A stretch of 64,000 nucleotides of DNA from Lucifuga dentata (lineage: Eukaryota > Chordata > Actinopteri > Ophidiiformes > Bythitidae). Position 1 is the stretch's first letter. Each line of letters opens with the position of its first letter. The notes beneath the pieces were generated by a model. The model had not been told where the DNA came from and did no database searches. It saw nothing but the letters and a program-made list of their open reading frames with translations. The stretch spans positions 1,950 to 65,949 of the forward strand of contig VXCM01002180.1 in NCBI GenBank assembly GCA_014773175.1, in the 5' to 3' direction. Positions 1 to 10,837 of the stretch are shown here, piece by piece. Made by a program: the position numbers and the translations under genes.

Positions 1-412
1 TTCATCAGCCTGATTCATTTCAGGTTTGGACGCTGTCACCTATTTGCACCAATCAGGCATGAATTTAAGCCCCAGTCTCACACTCACCCTTTGCCAGATT
101 GTTCTTTGCTATCCTCGATGCAAGACTTTCCAGCATTTATTTGTGGACTGACATTCTGTTACCAACTCGGCCTGTCTTGGACTATCCTGCTTGTCATTTC
201 CCTGGAAACCACCTCTGCCTTCTGTCCCCGACTCCGATTCCAGTCCCTGCGCCTGGGTTCCCTGTCTGTCAGTCTCTATGTAGGCGCTTTGTCCTGCCTG
301 TCGTTCTGCTTGCTTCTGTGTTGGACTGAGAACGCTATTAAAGAACTTAACTTGTTAGAGTTGTACTGTGTGCTGCATTTGGGTCCAAACCCCACCCGTC
401 ACACTCACTTGA
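1..412 (+). mobile_element. LTR-like retroelement fragment
   Basis: Pyrimidine-rich sequence with an ATTAAA signal at 337-342, followed by TGCATTTGGGTCC at 374-386. A polyadenylation-like signal followed closely by that motif resembles the R-U5 end of fish Ty3/gypsy LTRs, which is from memory of the family and not searched. The left end is cut by the window edge and no internal coding region is present. The long open frame here has no recognisable domain and is treated as chance. Confidence 0.35.
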
Positions 413-500
413 CTTGTGACTTTCTTGGTATTCACCAGGTGTTTCTGCTTCAGGTGGAGAAACAGATTTGTTGTGTTTCCACCTTTGACTGTAGCCAGGT

Positions 501-1012
501 ATGCTGCGTTCAAGTTACCTCGGAAATCGGGATTTTCCCAGAAGGAAGTTCCAACTTCTGACCTCAAACCGTTCCAGCCAAATCTAAACAAAAAACCATG
601 ACTGAACACAATAAATACTGTAAGATTAAATAAACTTAGTAATAAATGCTAACTAAAGTAAAGTTAGACTACAGGACTGTTTGGTTGTGTTGTGTTATAA
701 TGACATTAATCACAGTGGGTATTAAACTGTGCAGAGAAGTAATATTCTGAAATTAGTTACACTTACGTATCAATGGCAAACAGTTATCATACATTATAGA
801 TAGTTAACTTGGCAATATATTTTGACCTTTTTATTTCAGTGTCATGCAAGAAAAAATACTTTATTCGCCTGTTAGCTGATCATTTCCATTCATAAGGCTC
901 GCTTGGTCCGAGTTTCTCAGTCGGAGCTCCGACTTCAAATGCCGTTCCAACGCATTTTTTCCAAGTAGGAAGTCAGAAAAATCTGATTTCCAAGGTAGCT
1001 CGAACGCAGCAT
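501..1012. mobile_element. MITE with ATGCTGCGTTC termini, hAT-like
   Basis: The left end ATGCTGCGTTCAAGTTACCT and the reverse complement of the right end ATGCTGCGTTCGAGCTACCT form imperfect terminal inverted repeats. The similarity continues inward for about 50 bp (left TCGGAAATCGGGATTTT, right TTGGAAATCAGATTTTT). Flanks TAGCCAGG and TAGCCTTG could be a decayed 8-bp target duplication, as made by hAT transposases. There is no transposase gene. It lies in the last sae1 intron. Confidence 0.55.
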
Positions 1013-1117
1013 TAGCCTTGTAGCTAAACCATTTCCAAACAACAGAGTAGCTCCCTTTTAAGGAGCTAGTTCCTCAGGCTCTGACTGTGCTACTTCGGGG
1101 CATGTTTTGTTTGTTCT

Positions 1118-1258
1118 TATTGGGCATAAACTTGAAAATTCATCAATTCATTATCACGCCTAACATTGTCAATATTGTGATAGGAAAATTTTATTATGAT
1201 ATCTAAAAAAATGATACAGGTATTATCATGAAAGGTATAACATGGCACAGCCCTAGTT
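1118..1258. mobile_element. truncated repeat ending GGCACAGCCCTAG
   Basis: AT-rich stretch containing TATTGTGATA and ending ATGGCACAGCCCTAG. A similar arrangement (AATATTGTCAATATCATG, then GGCACAACCCTAG) recurs at about 54210-54316, so this is an interspersed repeat family. In fish, CTAGGGCTG termini are common in hAT-like MITEs. Only one end is visible here. Confidence 0.4.
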
Positions 1259-1777
1259 CACTTGTCACATATCAAATGTGAACATGTAAACAGTAAAAAA
1301 GCACATGGAATCAGATATTCTCAGATCCATTTTGGGCCACATTTATATGTGGAAATAAATGTGATATGTTTTGGATATCTGCCGGCGTGACTGTCATCAC
1401 ATTTCTTCGCCATTCTGACTTGTATGTTGTAAAATGAGACACTCTTCTTCTAACGAGAAGAGATCTAATCCCTCATCCCCACCTTAAAATATAATTAAGT
1501 CAGTGTGGGCCATTATAGATGCTTCTGAAAGCACCAGTGAGAATGATTCTTTCTGTCTCATTTGTGTCAATTGTGGTATTTCGTTTCTATGTGTACAAAA
1601 TTGATGTAGGGAATAAATCAGGAATCAGACATCTGAACTTGTGTATATGTAGCCTTAAATGCTCAAATCAACCCAAAAGAGTCAAATTTTCACAATAACA
1701 TTTTACTGTACAATAATATTTTTAAAAAAGCTTTTGAAATTATTATTTATCTTTTCTCCCACTGAATTTCTCTTCAG

Positions 1778-1870
1778 GCTCTCTCCCAGAGGGACGCTCC
1801 GCACAGGAACTTTTTCTTCTTCGATGGCCATAAAGGCAACGGTGTGGTCGACTATTTTGGGCCCAATTAA
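1778..1870 (+). CDS. sae1: SUMO-activating enzyme subunit 1, last exon
   Basis: This is the terminal coding exon of the E1 heterodimer subunit that, with UBA2, adenylates and activates SUMO. It follows a clean acceptor (polypyrimidine tract, then TCTTCAG ending at 1777). It encodes 30 residues beginning ALSQRDAPHRNFFFFDG and ending DYFGPN, then TAA. This closely resembles the C-terminal tail of vertebrate SAE1 (ALSQRDPPH..FFFFDG.KGNG..) as I remember it. The tail lies after the adenylation fold, so no catalytic residues are in this exon. Upstream exons must lie beyond the left window edge, since I see none in 1-1777. The gene converges with bbc3. Confidence is high on identity; the joining phase cannot be checked without the preceding exon. 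Confidence 0.9.
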   Translation, partial: ALSQRDAPHRNFFFFDGHKGNGVVDYFGPN

Positions 1871-2055
1871 ACACACAGAAACTGACAGAAAGTGTTTGTG
1901 TTGTCAGCTTTGTTCCGTCAGATTATGTCATTCCTTGTTTCAGGAATCATAACAGTCATGTCTTGTTCCAGTTTTTCATTTCATTCAGGCTCCCTTCTGT
2001 TTGTGTGAAAACAGAAGCTGAGACTGAAGCACACGATGTAATTTTTACATTTTGT

Positions 2056-2061
2056 AATAAA
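2056..2061 (+). terminator. sae1: sae1 poly(A) signal AATAAA
   Basis: Canonical AATAAA 186 bp after the sae1 stop codon, which gives a short 3' UTR (1871 to roughly 2080). Confidence 0.7.
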
Positions 2062-2079
2062 CTTGTTTGATAAAAGCAT

Positions 2080-3084
2080 TCCAGTTCAGATGTACTGATT
2101 TATTAACTGTAAAAATCATGAGGAAACCGTTTATGTGACAGATTCTGGTAACAAGCTGGATGCTGTAGGACTTACAAATGTTATTACCATGCTGCGTTCG
2201 TGTACTACAGAGATAAGTCAGAATCTGGAGCTTCAAGGTCATTTGCAGCATTACATTTATATCATTTGATCTACAAATCAAATCAAAAAGATGAATAAAG
2301 AAATCATTGCTGAAGTTAAAAACTAAACAGATATTTACTGTTTGTGAAGGTTTTACGAGTCAGCATAATCACAAATCTCTTAAATTTCAGACACTCTGTG
2401 GCAAGTCCATTACTACAAACTAATACTACTACTTTCAACTCTATTTTACTTCCAAACTTAATTTTTATGTTACAAAAATACCAGATATCTCAGAAAATGT
2501 GATGACATTTTGAATTTTCATTAAGGGGAAATTTAAGTGGAATATTTTAAACATTTGGGTTCAAGAGGGCAACATGCACTGTGGAGCATCTGATTTCTGA
2601 TGTGACAATCAAGTGTGTTTGACTTATGTTCGTCCTCAGCTGAATCTGAATGGGGAAGACAGCAGTTGGTGATATGAGGTTTGGTATTTGGTAATCGTGC
2701 GTCCTGTACTGTCACCCTTTCAAACCAAACATGGCTGTATTTTGAGAATAATAGGCAGGAATGCAAATGAGCCTGCAGGCAAACTGAAAGCTCTTTTCCT
2801 CCCAAATAAGGTGACAACAACAGAGCTTTACAGTGGAAAACCAGCAGTAAACACACAACCATCTATGGCTGTGTCTTACTTCAGCCCCTGGGAGTGCTGG
2901 TGGTTCAACCTGTTGAACCAGTCAGAGCTGTGAAGCCGGCAGAGTAGATCTTAAGTGGAAGAAAACATCACTTATTGTGATGCAGGTACTGTTTGTCTGT
3001 TATGATTACTGCAGCAGCAGACGGAGTGATGATTTACCCAGCTGTTCATTTAAACATCAAAATGAACTGGCCTGAGTTTCAACC
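2080..3084. other. intergenic, no gene seen
   Basis: AT-rich unique-looking sequence between the sae1 3' end and the first TTAA MITE. The open frames are short, lack splice context and have no recognisable domain. Confidence 0.5.
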
Positions 3085-3088
3085 TTAA

Positions 3089-3646
3089 AGGACCATACTT
3101 GTGATTTTGCATGTTTGGGCCCATTAAATACAACCTGCATATGTTTTGTTACAACTATTTTCCGAACCATAAAACCTTATTTTAGTTTTTTGTGTTATTT
3201 TGCCAAATCCCTAATCTTTCGAAGTCAAAATGTCCAGGTGATACACCCATCTTAAAATTCAAGGTTTCACCTGCTAATACATATACAACATTGTAGAAGG
3301 CACAGTCATTTTAATTTCTCTGTAAAAGCCATCTTCTGGGACTAGATTTCCAAGCGGAGACACATTTTCTTCCGTGCAGCTCCATGTTGGACTGGTTAAA
3401 TAAAGTTACTTTGACAGAAATTTAATCAACATTTAGTTTGCTGTGATGGATTACATATCTCAAGCACATTTCAAGTCTCTACAAGTTGATTTTTATAGAA
3501 TGAACAGAAACCAATGGCAGTCTGGAAAGTAGGAAAATAATTCCGAAATATCCCACTCCAGTAATTTGAATTGGAAAATAGTTTGCAGTAATGTAACATG
3601 TATGCGGGTATAGGGCTCAAACATGCAAAATCATTGGTATGGTCCT
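3089..3646. mobile_element. TTAA-flanked palindromic MITE, copy 1
   Basis: The 558-bp element starts AGGACCATACTT and ends GGTATGGTCCT, with TTAA on both sides (3085-3088 and 3647-3650). The subterminal motif TTTTGCATGTTTGGGCCCA is answered near the right end by GGGCTCAAACATGCAAAAT. No coding capacity. A TTAA target duplication is the piggyBac hallmark; the superfamily is inferred from it alone. Confidence 0.75.
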
Positions 3647-4354
3647 TTAATGTCTGAGAAGAGTACAAAAACAGGATTATAGTGAGAAGTTTCCGATGTT
3701 TGTTTTCACACTTGGGTTAATTTTGAGTTTAAGACAAAGAATGATGGAGAAGCATAGTGGAAAATGAAAACTCGTAGTTTATATGAAGTAAGATTCTTGG
3801 TTTTTTTGAGGCGTTTTTCACAGTGTAAAGTGCAGCATTGTTTGCTGGCGGCCATGTGGAGGCTCTCAAAACCAAAACAAGCAGAGCATTGAAGTGAAAG
3901 CAGGAAGCGATTAGGCAGCGCAGGGTGCCACTGCTCTTTTCCTGGGATTAGGAAAGAAGATTAATTATGGAACATCCCTGTAAACCCATTCTGCCTCTTT
4001 AATTAAACTTAAACCCTTATCTGCCAACACACATTCCACTCAGTACATGCTGACTCTGCTCTCTCTTTCTACCCATCTTCTCTCCTCTCTCTTTCTTGTT
4101 TTCTCTCTGTCTTTCAATTTCTCTTTCTCCCTCCTTCTCCCTCTCTCTCTCACACACACTGTTAAACTCCTGCCGTGTCCTCCTGCTGTGTGGTCACTCT
4201 CTGTTATGGCCTCACTTAGCAGCAACGACCAGGCACCCATTCCTGCAGCCAGTCAGATGCCTGATTTTGCTGAGGAGGCTCCTGATTGGCTCATTCCGTA
4301 GAAGAGTGTAAGTGAGGATATCTGGTCTCGATGCTGCCTGTTGACTCAGTAACA

Positions 4355-4358
<4 letters not shown>

Positions 4359-4411
<53 letters not shown>
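4359..4411. repeat. (TG)n microsatellite
   Basis: About 26 uninterrupted TG units. Confidence 0.95.
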
Positions 4412-4413
<2 letters not shown>

Positions 4414-4904
4414 TTTCACATGAAGGAGGTTCTTATTTAAAATAAGCTTACTTGTGTTTATATGTAAAGATTTGGGCCAATACAGAGAAACCACAACAAA
4501 ACTTTCTTAACCTGAGATCAACTCTGAGTAGCATTTATAATTCATCAGGGTTACAAAGAGAGCCGTGATATGATGCTGCTGTTTATCCGATGTGAAGTAC
4601 AATAGAGTGCTTTTATTGTTTCATTTCAGATTAACTGGGCTTGAAAAAAATCACAAATTTGTGTGTCAGCAAAATTTTCTGCGGACAATTTGTTTATTTT
4701 TGTTACTGCAGAGAGACAGGTTTGAGCCTTCATGACATCCGGGCAAAAAAAAATGGAAGTTGTCACGTAGTCCACTCCCACTTGATGGGAAATCGGAAAT
4801 ACTTGTCAGAACTTTCCATCTCCTCAAGAAGACAAAATAAATCCAAGATGAATAAATCTGCTATCTAATAAATTGGTTATTCAAGACCTCTATAGAAACA
4901 TTAA

Positions 4905-5463
4905 AGGACCATTCCGGCCATTTTGCATGTTTGAGCCTAATATATTAAATTTTCATATGTTATTCCCAAAGGATAAAACCGTATTTCAGCTTTCCTGATA
5001 TTTTGCAAAATCTCTTAATCTTTCAAAATCAAATATTCAAGCGATACACCCACCTTAAAAATCCATGTTTCGCCTGCTAATAGTTACGCAGCCTTATGAA
5101 GTCACGGTCGTTTAAATTTTTTGATAAATGCAGGTCTTCTTTTGGGACTATATTCCCCGGTGGAGGCATACATTCACTCCGTGCTTTTCATTGCGTTTAA
5201 TCGCTAAAATTAAGTAACTTCAAAAAAACCTGAATACACGTCTTGTTGACAATGATGGATCACCTATCCTAAGAACGTTTCAAGTATCAACAAGTTGATT
5301 TTAAAAGCGTACCAGAATGAACTGAAACCAATGGCGGAAGGTAGGAAAAACATTTTTAATTCACCGTTCCAGTAGTATGCTTTGGGAAATGATTGTCAGT
5401 AACTTACATGTATGAAAATTGAATATATTAGCCTCAAACATGCAAAATTAGTGGTATGGTCCT
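4905..5463. mobile_element. TTAA-flanked palindromic MITE, copy 2
   Basis: The 559-bp copy begins AGGACCATTCCGGCCATTTT after TTAA (4901-4904) and ends GGTATGGTCCT before TTAC, so the right target duplication has one substitution. The inner ends GCATGTTTGAGCCTAATATA and TATATTAGCCTCAAACATGC are inverted copies. Confidence 0.75.
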
Positions 5464-5542
5464 TTACAACATATATTTCTTTATGTCTATGCTAGGTTGC
5501 ATTTTTGGCCATCTTGCATCATTTGTAATCACCTTCAGTGTG

Positions 5543-5549
5543 TTAGTGT

Positions 5550-5580
<31 letters not shown>
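5543..5580. repeat. (TG)n microsatellite
   Basis: TG-rich tract with one TATG interruption, then a pure run. Confidence 0.9.
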
Positions 5581-5651
5581 AGAACACTAAGGATCTTGAA
5601 CTCATGTTTTCTAATTCATGCTGCTCTCCAGATGTGATGGAGAGCATGCAC

Positions 5652-5677
5652 GCCCCGCCCCCGCATGCCCCGCCCCC
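5652..5677. promoter_or_regulatory. duplicated GC box
   Basis: Two copies of GCCCCGCCCCC separated by GCAT in an otherwise AT-rich intergenic stretch. GC boxes of this kind bind Sp/KLF factors. No transcript start is apparent beside it, so the role is unknown. Confidence 0.3.
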
Positions 5678-6025
5678 ACAACGACCAACATCTGTAAACA
5701 TCCACTGAGCCTTATGTTAATAAACTGCTGCCTTGCCTCTGTCAGAGCTCAGGACAGGTTGCCAGTTTGAATCCTGAAACTCCTGGAAATTTTAGGATGA
5801 GGCAGAATGTAAAAACAGGCTGAATAATTTATTATTACATTTAACTGACTCATTTTCAATATTTCACTCCTAAATTACATTAGAAACACTAATAAATGAA
5901 GAATTAGAAATAACTAAGTCATACTGGGACTCTTGAAACATCCAGTTTTCCATACATAAAGTAATGCAATTCAGATATTTGACGCCACAAAAAAGTAAGC
6001 CAGACAGGTAAATACACTTCTTACT

Positions 6026-9000
6026 TTTATTGTATAAAAAAGGAAAAATGTACAAAATTCATGTATAAAGTTCACAATAGAAAAAAGTCAAAAAACAGCA
6101 AATGTACACTGCATGAGACTGAGACTCAGCATGGTTGGTAGGAGGGAGGTGAGCCCATCCTCACCCCTGAACCAGGAAGTGCACTGTCACAAGAAAAACA
6201 GCCACAGGAAGTCACAAGGCTTTGACATGAAGTGATCAAATGTACGTGCTCACAGTGCCAAGTTGGCGGCAGCCTGCCAGTTCAAAGTACGAACAAATAG
6301 ACTCACTCATGCTGGATCTGCAATGAGGGAAGGATCCTCAAGTGTTAACTTCTATACTGAATATATCGTAAAGACCTTTGGATGACACAAAAGTAGCGTG
6401 TTTTCTGGTCATTTGATGATCCTTCCTAACCCGTAATGTGTGGAAATCTGCGTCCTGCCCTTGAATTTGGACAGAGAACAGCATTTAGCCATGCTAATGT
6501 CTTTTAGCATTATGATGTGATGAAAGTTAGCAAGAACGTTATTACAGAATTGAAGCCAAAGTTTGTTCTGTCACTGATCTAAAAAGACAGTAAGTGTTAC
6601 ATGAGTGTCTACATGGTAACGTGTTTTTCTTTTGTGGTATTCTTCCTGTGTTAGCACGTATGGTTGTATCTACAGGCTTCAGCTTAGTGGTAATGTTCTG
6701 ATTTTACACAACAAGGCTGTCAGAAATGTTAAAAAAGAAAAAAGGCCGCGTGCTAACATACGGAACAGTGCAGCTAAGGCAACACAAAACACGCAGAAAC
6801 ACGTTAGCTTCAACTTCATGGCTTCTCTGCTGGCTTTGGAGACCTTTGGGGCACGATGGGTTAACAAGATCAAAGTTAGTGAGTGTTTTAGTCCAGAGAA
6901 GCTTCCAATGGCCTTTTGTTGGTGATGAATATTTTTAGCCTGTGTAGCTCCAGGAGCACGACTGAGCTGCACCGACCCACACGGACAAAATTACAGGATT
7001 AAATGTACATACAGAATTCCCAAATAATTTGGACAAAAATGGGCGACCAGTTCAGTCATTTTAAGCTTGAATAATTTCAGTATTTTCAACAATCTGAGAT
7101 GCCGGCAGGCCTTTTTTTTTTTTTTTTTTTTGTTTGGTTTGTTTTGTTTTTTACAGAAAATAAAAGGAGAATTTTGGTACATTTTGTCTCAGCAGATACA
7201 CTGAAAGTCAATGCATCACTTTTAGTTCCTGATCACATGGAGGATTTAGTTGCTATGCAACATGTCTTGTTTCAATTTTGTTCCATAATAAGATATTAAT
7301 CATTCTATAATATGACAGAATTGTTGCTGACATGAAAACCCAGTGATCAGTGGAATATCAGGAGAGTTGTTTTAAAACATAGTACCATTTTTGTTTTTTT
7401 TTAAATATTGAGAGATAATATGAAGACATACAAATTTCCAAAACTGCAACACTTTTTCAGTTTTTGATTGTTTTCTAAAGTGATGAATCAACTTTCAAAG
7501 TGTATAGTGACAATTTTATGTCCCATCTTATTCACTCTCCAGTTTAACAGATACAGCTCAACAGATCTGACCCGAAGGTACAGTTTTAATTCATAGTTAT
7601 AATTCAGAATGTAAGCAAAAATAAATTAAGCATTATATATATATATATGTATAAAGAAAATGAAAACCAAAAACTTAAAAAAAAAAATAAACAAGTTACA
7701 GATCCGCTACTTTCCAAAATAAATTATACTCTTAATACGAGTTTTTATCCCAAACTACAATGAAATTATCGCACAACCAAAGAGATCATCTTACCAACGT
7801 CATCAAATACTTTTCACAATCAGAAGATCCAAATCATATGTTTTTCCTCGAACTCGTGAAATACCATCTCAAATCCACTGGATTCAAACTCAAACTCGCT
7901 CTGCTGCTGCTGCCGATAAAAAATCAATCTCCTGAACACGAACCGTCAGCTTCCATAAGTACTTTTACAGTTCATCAAAATTTTCTGTAATATTCATTTT
8001 CCAAAAGAATATTTACAAATGATCAAGTAACTATAAACACTGTCAACAGGGCGGGGGGGGGGGGGNGCTGCCAGCCTAACATTGGCAGCATGAACAGCAT
8101 AGAAAGATGTACAGTGGCAATTCCCAAGGTGTGTGTGTGTGTGTGTTGGTGCAAATGAAGCTGTGTCCTCAGATGACACTAAGCCCTGTCAAAGCTCTAC
8201 AACGTTTTAATGTTATGCAAATTACAGCTGAACTTAGTGAATACACACCACATAAAGAGTGTGTGTGTGTGTTTTTTGTGTGTGAGATGCTGATTGTCCT
8301 GTTGATGATTTTAAGCCTCAGCAGTGCGCTTAGCTTAGCAGAAAGGCACGATGTACGATGAAAAGGAACAGTTTCTGATTGGGAGAGTTTCACTCTGTGC
8401 TTTGCCCCGTAATGGAAAAACACCCAAAGTTTCCCTGCGACGCCACCACAGTGTCCAGTTTCACAGTTTACAACGACGACCGCGCCTTAGCACGCACACA
8501 TAAAAAGACAAAGACACACCAATGACACATAAGCACACACAGATCAGACGTGGGTCAAACGATGTCCAGAAAATTCTCAGCATTCGCTTGAAGTGGTTTG
8601 AAGTGTAAAGTTAGTTAAATTTACACTGATTGATTTATTGATTAGAGGAAGTTTAGATGTTTCGGAGGGAAGGTACATTAAAAACACCAACATTCCCTTT
8701 GACAAAATGATGCAGGACATCAGCGCCAAAAAGAAGAACTGAGGCTTAATGCAGATTTTCACTTAAAGGACAATAAAGATGTTGTAAGTGCTTTAAATCA
8801 TCACTGATTTTCAAATATTGATGCAATTTTGTCTCTTTTTCCAAAATGGATATGAAACATTTGGCTGTAGCTGTCCTGAAATTACTTGACTAATTGATGA
8901 GTTGATCATCAGAAAAAATATTAATGTATGCTAATTATGCTGGCATGAGGTTTTGATTTTAACTCTAAAATGAAAAAGCTTTGAGGTGTTTCTGCCTACT

Positions 9001-9501
9001 ATTTTGAAAAAATAAAACTGTGAAAATAATCATTAGTTGCATCTTAGACACCATACATCGTTTGACCCAAGTCTGCCATGAGAACACACACACACATTGA
9101 CTCACACACTCAAACTGACACACACTTGAATCTCCCGTGCTACATAGCGAGCTAACCCCGACAGTTTGTCAAAGACGGGGAAAGCAGGCTGTTTTTACAG
9201 AATATACAGGTAGAAAAAGAGTCTGTCAGCTGCAGTCTGTACCAGCAGACTGACTGACAGGCAGGTCCAGTCAGACAGCATCCCAACGCGGCCCACAGGG
9301 GGCACCGAAACCTCCGCTAACCACCCGCCAAACCCATCACTCAAGTTATTCGCCAATATTTCAGGCTGCAGAAGTCCTCAGAGTTCAAATGGACTATCGC
9401 TGCTGGCTCATTTAATAACAACATGACAATGGCCTATCCAAGTCCTCAGTGTAACAAAGGTTGTCATGGTAACCGGTCCGATGGTTGCAGGTTGAGGACG
9501 T
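6026..9501 (-). other. bbc3: probable bbc3 3' UTR (extent uncertain)
   Basis: This region follows the bbc3 stop codon on the minus strand. Reverse-complement AATAAA signals occur at 8634-8639 and 6026-6031 and would give 3' UTRs of about 0.9 or 3.5 kb. The stretch holds a T tract (7109-7131), a G tract with an N at 8066, short GT runs and no convincing exon. The end cannot be fixed without transcript data. Confidence 0.35.
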
Positions 9502-9597
9502 CTACGTGAGCCTGTAGATAGTATTCAGAGTCTGAGTGATGAAGTTGAGGAAGCCTCGGTAGACGTCTCGCCAGTCCTGCCACTGGGGGGCAGCCTG
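9502..9597 (-). CDS. bbc3: bbc3 terminal coding exon
   Basis: Encodes QAAPQWQDWRDVYRGFLNF and on to TIYRLT plus TAG (31 residues), the hydrophobic tail. The acceptor reads ACATACAG|CAG on the minus strand, a NAGNAG arrangement that could drop one Gln. Its pyrimidine tract is a (TC)n microsatellite (9620-9664) that contains an N. Confidence 0.88.
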   Translation of the reverse strand, partial: QAAPQWQDWRDVYRGFLNFITQTLNTIYRLT

Positions 9598-9620
9598 CTG
9601 TATGTATGTGTGTGTGAGAN

Positions 9621-9667
<47 letters not shown>

Positions 9668-10352
9668 TTAGTCCAAATAAAACACCAACATGTTTTATTA
9701 TTCACCGTTTGACCTTTTTAGACGAGTCAAGATGGTAAAAAATGCGCATTTATTGACAAAGTGACCTATAAGCTGCTCGTACGACTGAACACACTTAATC
9801 ACACAACTCTGATTTCATGCAAGTCAATTCTACCGTATTATCACTCGCTCTGACATGAATTATGAGATATGAATTCATTCATTCTTTTAGCATTAAAAAA
9901 AAAACTTGAATTTTCTTATTCATTATCGCTGAAATGTAGGAATCAGTGAACGAAACTTTTAAAAACATAAAAAACACAGAAATAATGAGGGAAAGAAGAC
10001 GGGAAATGGGGGAGTTTGTGTGTGTGTGTGTGTGTGAGAGAGAAAGAGAGAGAGAGAGAGAAAGAAGCTCCTCTGAACTGCCTGAACCTCACCCGACAGC
10101 ACTCCCCTCCTATTTCCTTCCTTCCTTTGCAACAACCTTGCTCTGATCCTTTTTTATTTCCTCCCTCTTTCATCTCCTCCCTCCTCTTCCTCCCTCATTC
10201 CTTTTGTTTCAAACTGCTCATTTAGAAAAAAAAAACTCTCTGACTGTGCTTTTGGTCAGGGCAGGTTGTAAACAACACACACGCACAATTTCGCTAATTT
10301 CCTCTTGAGAATAAAGTATCTGTCTCACTCTGTCCTTCTCTCACACGAACGT

Positions 10353-10399
<47 letters not shown>

Positions 10400-10618
10400 A
10401 GACAGCACAGGAGACAGTTCAGTGAGGGCAGCCACCCCAGAAACCTGCTACACGTCTGTGCTCATAAATAAGTGTGTGTGTGCGTGTGTATGTGCTTGTG
10501 CGCGTGTGTGTGCTTGTGCGTGTGTGTGTGCGTGTCTGAGTGAGAGCCAAGGGTAGGTGACGTCATCTTTGTTTATGTGCATAAGGCAGGATGGCAAGGG
10601 AGAAAGAGCAGTGGGGAG

Positions 10619-10667
<49 letters not shown>

Positions 10668-10796
10668 CATGTGTGTGTGTGTGAGCGTGCGTACGTGGGT
10701 GTGCGTGTGTGTTGGGGAGGAGAGGGAGAATTTCTGCCAACTCCTCACGCGATCCAGAGCACGGAGGGAGGGAGGGGTGAGAGGCGGTGAAAGAGA

Positions 10797-10837
<41 letters not shown>

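Noticed and set aside
91..561. 156-codon open frame at the left edge
   Set aside because: Begins without ATG, lies over LTR-like and MITE sequence, and shows no domain.
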